Source: an uncultured bacterium (GTDB taxonomy: Bacteria > Verrucomicrobiota > Kiritimatiellia > CAIKKV01). From it: a stretch of DNA of 7,901 bases. Made by a program: the position numbers and the translations under genes. The DNA lies in NCBI GenBank assembly GCA_903828035.1, contig CAIKKV010000024.1:1-7901 (forward strand), read 5' to 3'. Numbering within the stretch: position 1 is the first letter of the stretch; the number at the start of each line of letters is the position of its first letter. Below, one piece after another: positions 6,093 through 7,901 of the stretch. The notes beneath the pieces were generated by a model. It did not search any database. It was not told the origin of the DNA and saw only the letters and a program-made list of their open reading frames with translations.

Positions 6093-6557
6093 ATGACGAT
6101 TCCATTCAAGGCTTCGGACTTCTTCGAAAACCCGTCATTCCTGTCGCCCTTCGTCGCCTGGTTCACCGCCCAGGTCATCAAGGTGGCGCTCAATTACAGG
6201 GCCAACAAGCGGGTCGATTTCAGGTACCTGTCCAGCCTGGGCGGCATGCCCAGCGCCCACTCCGCCACCGTCTGCGCCCTGGCCACCTCCGTGGGCATGA
6301 ACAGCGGCTTCGGCTCCCAGGTCTTCATGAGCACGTTCATCATGGCCCTGATCGTCATGTTCGACGCCTCCACCGTCCGGCGCGCCGCCGGCCTCCAGGC
6401 CTCCCTGCTCAACGACATGGTGCAGGAACTCTTCAAGCACCATCATTTTTCGGAACGAAAACTCGTGGAACTGCTGGGCCACACGCGCTTCGAGGTCTTC
6501 ATGGGCCTCCTCCTCGGCATCGTCATCGCCCTGCTGGTCAATTCCTTCGCCGGCTGA
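6093..6557 (+). CDS. Divergent PAP2 family membrane protein (PF02681/DUF212-type)
   Basis: A 154-residue integral membrane protein, the normal length for this family. The diagnostic blocks are all present: N-P-S-F-L-S-P-F-V-A-W-F-T-A-Q-V-I-K in the first helix (13-30), G-G-M-P-S-A-H-S-A (50-58), D-A-S-T-V-R-R-A-A-G-x-Q-A (91-103) with L-N-D (106-108), and L-L-G-H-T-R-F-E-V (127-135) leading into the last helix. These residues resemble a rearranged acid-phosphatase/PAP2 site (Ser-His, Arg-Arg, His), so a membrane phosphatase role is plausible but unproven. The start at 6093 places the first helix near the N-terminus as in relatives. In-frame upstream starts at 6051 (ATG) and 6012 (GTG) would add polar residues of no family likeness. 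No Shine-Dalgarno sequence precedes any of them well. The gene stands alone and converges on the desulfoferrodoxin gene. Confidence 0.9.
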   Translation: MTIPFKASDFFENPSFLSPFVAWFTAQVIKVALNYRANKRVDFRYLSSLGGMPSAHSATVCALATSVGMNSGFGSQVFMSTFIMALIVMFDASTVRRAAGLQASLLNDMVQELFKHHHFSERKLVELLGHTRFEVFMGLLLGIVIALLVNSFAG

Positions 6558-6579
6558 AGGACGGCGGCCTGACCCGGGC

Positions 6580-6620
6580 AAAAAAAAAGAGGCTGTGGCG
6601 TGGCACCGCACAACAGCCTC
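6580..6620 (-). terminator. Intrinsic terminator of the desulfoferrodoxin gene
   Basis: Read on the minus strand, GAGGCTGT (6620-6613) pairs with ACAGCCTC (6596-6589), enclosing a 16-nt loop, and is followed at once by nine T (6588-6580). It begins 27 nt after the desulfoferrodoxin stop. On the plus strand no T-run follows, so it is one-directional in form, though the stem may also serve the convergent PAP2-like transcript. Confidence 0.9.
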
Positions 6621-6647
6621 AGGGAATCAACTTTTCCGCACGACTCT

Positions 6648-7079
6648 CTAGAACGACTTCTCCATCATCCACGTGCCGTGCAGGTTGCAATTCTGGCACA
6701 CCGTCACGGTGCCGCTCTTGGCCTTGATGCTGACCGCAACCGCGGGGCGGTTGGCGTCAGGGGACAGCCACAGGCGGTTGACGAACTTCTGGTCGAGGTA
6801 GACGTCGATCCAGCGGATGAAATGCTCCGCCTTCATCGGGTGCTCCATCTCGCCGATCATGGCCTTGACCATCACCGAGTCGGTGCCGCCGAAAAAGCCA
6901 TCGGGCTCGATCTTGATGAAGGGCAGATGCTTCTTGTCGGCTTCCCCGCCAGGGGTCTGGCCGGGCTTCTTGATGGCGGCTTCGTTATCCTTGAAGGACT
7001 GCGTCGCCCGGCACACCAGGCACTTGTCCGCCGCATCGAACTCGATATGACCGCACACGCTGCATTCACAAATTTTCAT
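6648..7079 (-). CDS. dfx: Desulfoferrodoxin / superoxide reductase with rubredoxin-like N-terminal domain
   Basis: A cytoplasmic 143-residue protein that reduces superoxide to peroxide without making oxygen, a defence typical of anaerobes. Residues 1-30 form a small iron-binding domain with C6-x-x-C9-G-H-I and C20-x-x-C23. This is the rubrerythrin-type rubredoxin-like knuckle pattern, not the desulforedoxin pattern with adjacent cysteines. The catalytic neelaredoxin-type domain has all five iron ligands in order: H51 (K-K-H-L-P), H80 and H86 (E-H-P-M-K-A-E-H), C131 and H134 (C-N-L-H-G-T-W). The Glu two residues before the first His in EKHxP-type enzymes is Lys here (K49-K50-H51), while the following Lys is kept. 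The ATG at 7079 has GGGGAG 5 nt upstream. The frame is open further 5', but that part runs through a terminator and the ferredoxin gene. The ferredoxin gene lies 52 nt upstream on the same strand. Confidence 0.93.
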   Translation of the reverse strand: MKICECSVCGHIEFDAADKCLVCRATQSFKDNEAAIKKPGQTPGGEADKKHLPFIKIEPDGFFGGTDSVMVKAMIGEMEHPMKAEHFIRWIDVYLDQKFVNRLWLSPDANRPAVAVSIKAKSGTVTVCQNCNLHGTWMMEKSF

Positions 7080-7095
7080 ATAAACTCCCCGGGTG

Positions 7096-7122
7096 AAAAA
7101 AAGGGCCGGCGTAAACCGGCCC
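7096..7122 (-). terminator. Intrinsic terminator between ferredoxin and desulfoferrodoxin
   Basis: On the minus strand GGGCCGG (7122-7116) and CCGGCCC (7109-7103) form a perfect 7-bp G/C stem with a 6-nt loop, followed by seven T (7102-7096). It lies 9 nt after the ferredoxin stop and ends 5 nt before the desulfoferrodoxin ribosome binding site. Desulfoferrodoxin expression from the ferredoxin promoter would therefore need read-through. The upstream arm is part of a 17-bp repeat shared with the epimerase gene. Confidence 0.88.
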
Positions 7123-7132
7123 GCATTGACTC
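7116..7132 (+). repeat. 17-bp exact direct repeat, copy 1 (terminator arm)
   Basis: CCGGCCCGCATTGACTC occurs here and again at 7531-7547 in the same orientation. This copy spans one arm of the ferredoxin terminator and the first base of the ferredoxin stop codon (as read on the plus strand). The flanks do not match beyond the 17 bases. Confidence 0.85.
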
Positions 7133-7317
7133 TACACCAGCTTGATGGCTTCCTGAGGGCAGTTGGCGGCCGCTTCCTTGGCCGACTTCTGCAGGCTCTC
7201 GGGCACATCGGTGATCTTGCACTTGGCCTTGTCGCCATCCATCTCGAAGACCTCCGGAGCATCACCTTCGCAAAGCCCGCAACCCACGCAAGCGTCCAGA
7301 TCGATTGAAACTTTCAT
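7132..7317 (-). CDS. Small single-cluster [4Fe-4S] ferredoxin
   Basis: A 61-residue electron carrier. C10, C13 and C16 (C-V-G-C-G-L-C) with the distant C53 followed by Pro (C-P-Q-E-A-I) bind one [4Fe-4S] cluster. E-G-D-A-P-E-V-F-E-M after the third Cys is usual for monocluster ferredoxins. The second cluster motif of bacterial 2[4Fe-4S] ferredoxins is absent; C33 is an extra Cys of unknown use. The ATG at 7317 has an ideal AAGGAG 5 nt upstream. An upstream in-frame extension to 7395 is possible on paper but has no family likeness and would cover the promoter. The gene lies directly upstream of desulfoferrodoxin, so a role as its electron donor, or joint regulation with it, is plausible but inferred. 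Its own terminator follows. Confidence 0.93.
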   Translation of the reverse strand: MKVSIDLDACVGCGLCEGDAPEVFEMDGDKAKCKITDVPESLQKSAKEAAANCPQEAIKLV

Positions 7318-7366
7318 CCGTTCTCCTTGTTCTCTAATGTCCTTCTTCCAACATCCTGAGTTCCCT

Positions 7367-7395
7367 AATATCCCATTTTTCCGGACCGAAATCAA
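7367..7395 (-). promoter_or_regulatory. Candidate promoter of the ferredoxin gene
   Basis: On the minus strand TTGATT (7395-7390) and GATATT (7372-7367) are 17 nt apart, each four of six to consensus. An AT-rich stretch upstream (7398-7415, with AAAAT/ATTTT inverted arms at 7399-7403 and 7408-7412) could act like an UP element. The leader would be about 40 nt. Two related 11-mers, at 7332-7342 (CTCTAATGTCC) and 7363-7373 (CCCTAATATCC), sit in and below the promoter. Confidence 0.35.
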
Positions 7396-7411
7396 CTCAA
7401 AATAAGGATTT

Positions 7412-7469
7412 TAAACGCACGTGTCCAGGGGCGCTCCGGCGCACGCTTAGACTTGCCTAAACACGTGTC
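7412..7469. promoter_or_regulatory. Repeated CACGTGTC motif in the divergent promoter region (candidate operator)
   Basis: TAAACGCACGTGTC at 7412-7425 and TAAACACGTGTC at 7458-7469 are near-copies in the same orientation, differing by a 2-bp insertion. Each contains the palindrome CACGTG (7418-7423 and 7462-7467), and the second is part of the 8-bp palindrome ACACGTGT. Their centres are 44 bp apart, about four helical turns. The first lies behind the ferredoxin promoter and the second between the -35 and -10 of the epimerase promoter, as expected for a shared operator. The binding protein is unknown. Confidence 0.45.
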
Positions 7470-7481
7470 ACATGGTACATT
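7453..7481 (+). promoter_or_regulatory. Candidate promoter of the epimerase-like gene
   Basis: TTGCCT (7453-7458) and TACATT (7476-7481) are 17 nt apart, each four of six to consensus. Transcription would start near 7488, leaving a leader of about 30 nt that contains the ribosome binding site. A CACGTGTC motif lies in the spacer. Confidence 0.4.
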
Positions 7482-7518
7482 TTTCGTTTTAAGTCGCACC
7501 CCTACCCGGAGACCGACC

Positions 7519-7901
7519 GTGATCCATTACCCGGCCCGCATTGACTCGGTGGAACAGCTGGACGAGGTGCTCACGCGCCCGCTTCCCGCGCTCGTGGATT
7601 TCATGAAAAAGCTGGACGGCGACATCATGGTCATCGGCGCCAGCGGCAAGGTCGGCCCGACCCTCGCCGTCATGGCCAAGCGCGCCATCGACGCCGCCGG
7701 GGTGAAGAAGCGCGTCATCGGCGTGGCGCGCTCCGACCTCTCCGCGCTCAAGGCGTGCGGCATCGAGACGATCAGCTGCGACCTGCTCGACCCCGAAGCC
7801 ATCCAGAAGCTCCCGCGCGTGGAGAACATCTACTACTTGGTCGGCCGCAAGTTCGGCTCCACGGGCCAGGAGCACCTGACCTGGGCCACCAATGTCATGG
7901 C
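7519..7901 (+). CDS. NAD-dependent epimerase/dehydratase-type protein (N-terminal part only)
   Basis: An open frame runs from a GTG at 7519 to the window edge, 127 codons with no stop. GGAGA at 7508-7512 lies 6 nt before the GTG. After about 34 residues containing the I-D-S-V-E-Q-L-D-E-V-L helix, the Rossmann dinucleotide motif G-A-S-G-K-V-G (40-46) follows the first strand (D-I-M-V-I). Next come a helix, a second strand in R-V-I-G-V-A-R, then I-S-C-D-L-L-D (the usual D-L/adenine-contact position of extended short-chain dehydrogenases), and N-I-Y-Y-L-V-G-R-K-F-G ahead of the expected active-site region. The Tyr-x-x-x-Lys catalytic pair, if present, is outside the window. Sugar-nucleotide or sugar epimerase/reductase chemistry is the family norm; the substrate cannot be told. 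The gene is divergent from the ferredoxin gene. Codons 5-10 contain copy 2 of the 17-bp repeat. Confidence 0.87.
   Translation, partial: MIHYPARIDSVEQLDEVLTRPLPALVDFMKKLDGDIMVIGASGKVGPTLAVMAKRAIDAAGVKKRVIGVARSDLSALKACGIETISCDLLDPEAIQKLPRVENIYYLVGRKFGSTGQEHLTWATNVM
7531..7547 (+). repeat. 17-bp exact direct repeat, copy 2 (inside the epimerase coding region)
   Basis: This is identical to 7116-7132. Here it encodes P-A-R-I-D plus part of the next Ser codon near the N-terminus of the epimerase-like protein. The following I-D-S-V-E-Q-L-D-E segment looks like family sequence, so this copy is probably the original. Confidence 0.85.

Noticed and set aside
7080..7265. Possible N-terminal extension of desulfoferrodoxin
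   Set aside because: It would be read through the terminator and the ferredoxin gene in another frame. A good ribosome binding site and the family N-terminus support 7079.
7318..7395. Possible N-terminal extension of the ferredoxin
   Set aside because: The ideal AAGGAG is 5 nt from the ATG at 7317, and the extension covers the promoter region with no family likeness.

Overview
The window is 7.9 kb of GC-rich, gene-dense bacterial chromosome with strong G/C at third codon positions. A superoxide reductase (desulfoferrodoxin) beside a small [4Fe-4S] ferredoxin suggests an anaerobe or microaerophile. The LolA-like protein and the epimerase-like protein resemble forms I associate with the Verrucomicrobia/Kiritimatiellota/Lentisphaerota group. 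That placement is an inference from memory of families and rests on no marker gene.

Layout: (1) 1-120, minus strand: the first 40 codons of an MBL-fold metallohydrolase (PhnP/COG1235 type), divergent from what follows. (2) 185-5880, plus strand: six tightly packed genes that look like one operon. They encode an exported LolA-like protein, two tandem DUF21/CBS (CNNM/CorC) membrane proteins, a membrane-anchored zinc-ribbon plus OB-fold-like protein, a stand-alone TctA-like permease of the DUF112/COG1784 type, and a YdjM/DUF457-type membrane protein with a large insertion. Four of the five junctions are 4-nt overlaps or gaps of 1-4 nt; the first is 29 nt. (3) 5881-6092: a non-coding gap with a perfect 15-bp hairpin, a short GAKTAC hexamer repeat and a candidate promoter. 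(4) 6093-6557, plus strand: a divergent PAP2-family membrane protein. (5) 6648-7317, minus strand: desulfoferrodoxin, and upstream of it a ferredoxin, each followed by a clear intrinsic terminator. (6) 7318-7518: a divergent promoter region with a repeated CACGTGTC motif. (7) 7519 to the window end, plus strand: the N-terminal 127 codons of an NAD-dependent epimerase/dehydratase-type protein.

How the parts may work together: the operon is an envelope/transport set. Two members are related to Mg2+/divalent-metal transporters, one is a predicted solute permease and one is a periplasmic lipoprotein-handling-like protein. Nothing in the sequence gives their substrates. The ferredoxin and desulfoferrodoxin form a small oxidative-stress/redox pair, with the ferredoxin a possible electron donor. 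I see no CRISPR array, tRNA, rRNA, insertion sequence or phage gene. No clear new system stands out. The most unusual points are the zinc-ribbon/OB-fold-like protein coupled to the lone TctA-like permease, the YdjM-type protein with its roughly 130-residue insertion, a 17-bp exact repeat shared by a terminator arm and the epimerase gene, and two promoters that predict leaderless or nearly leaderless mRNAs.
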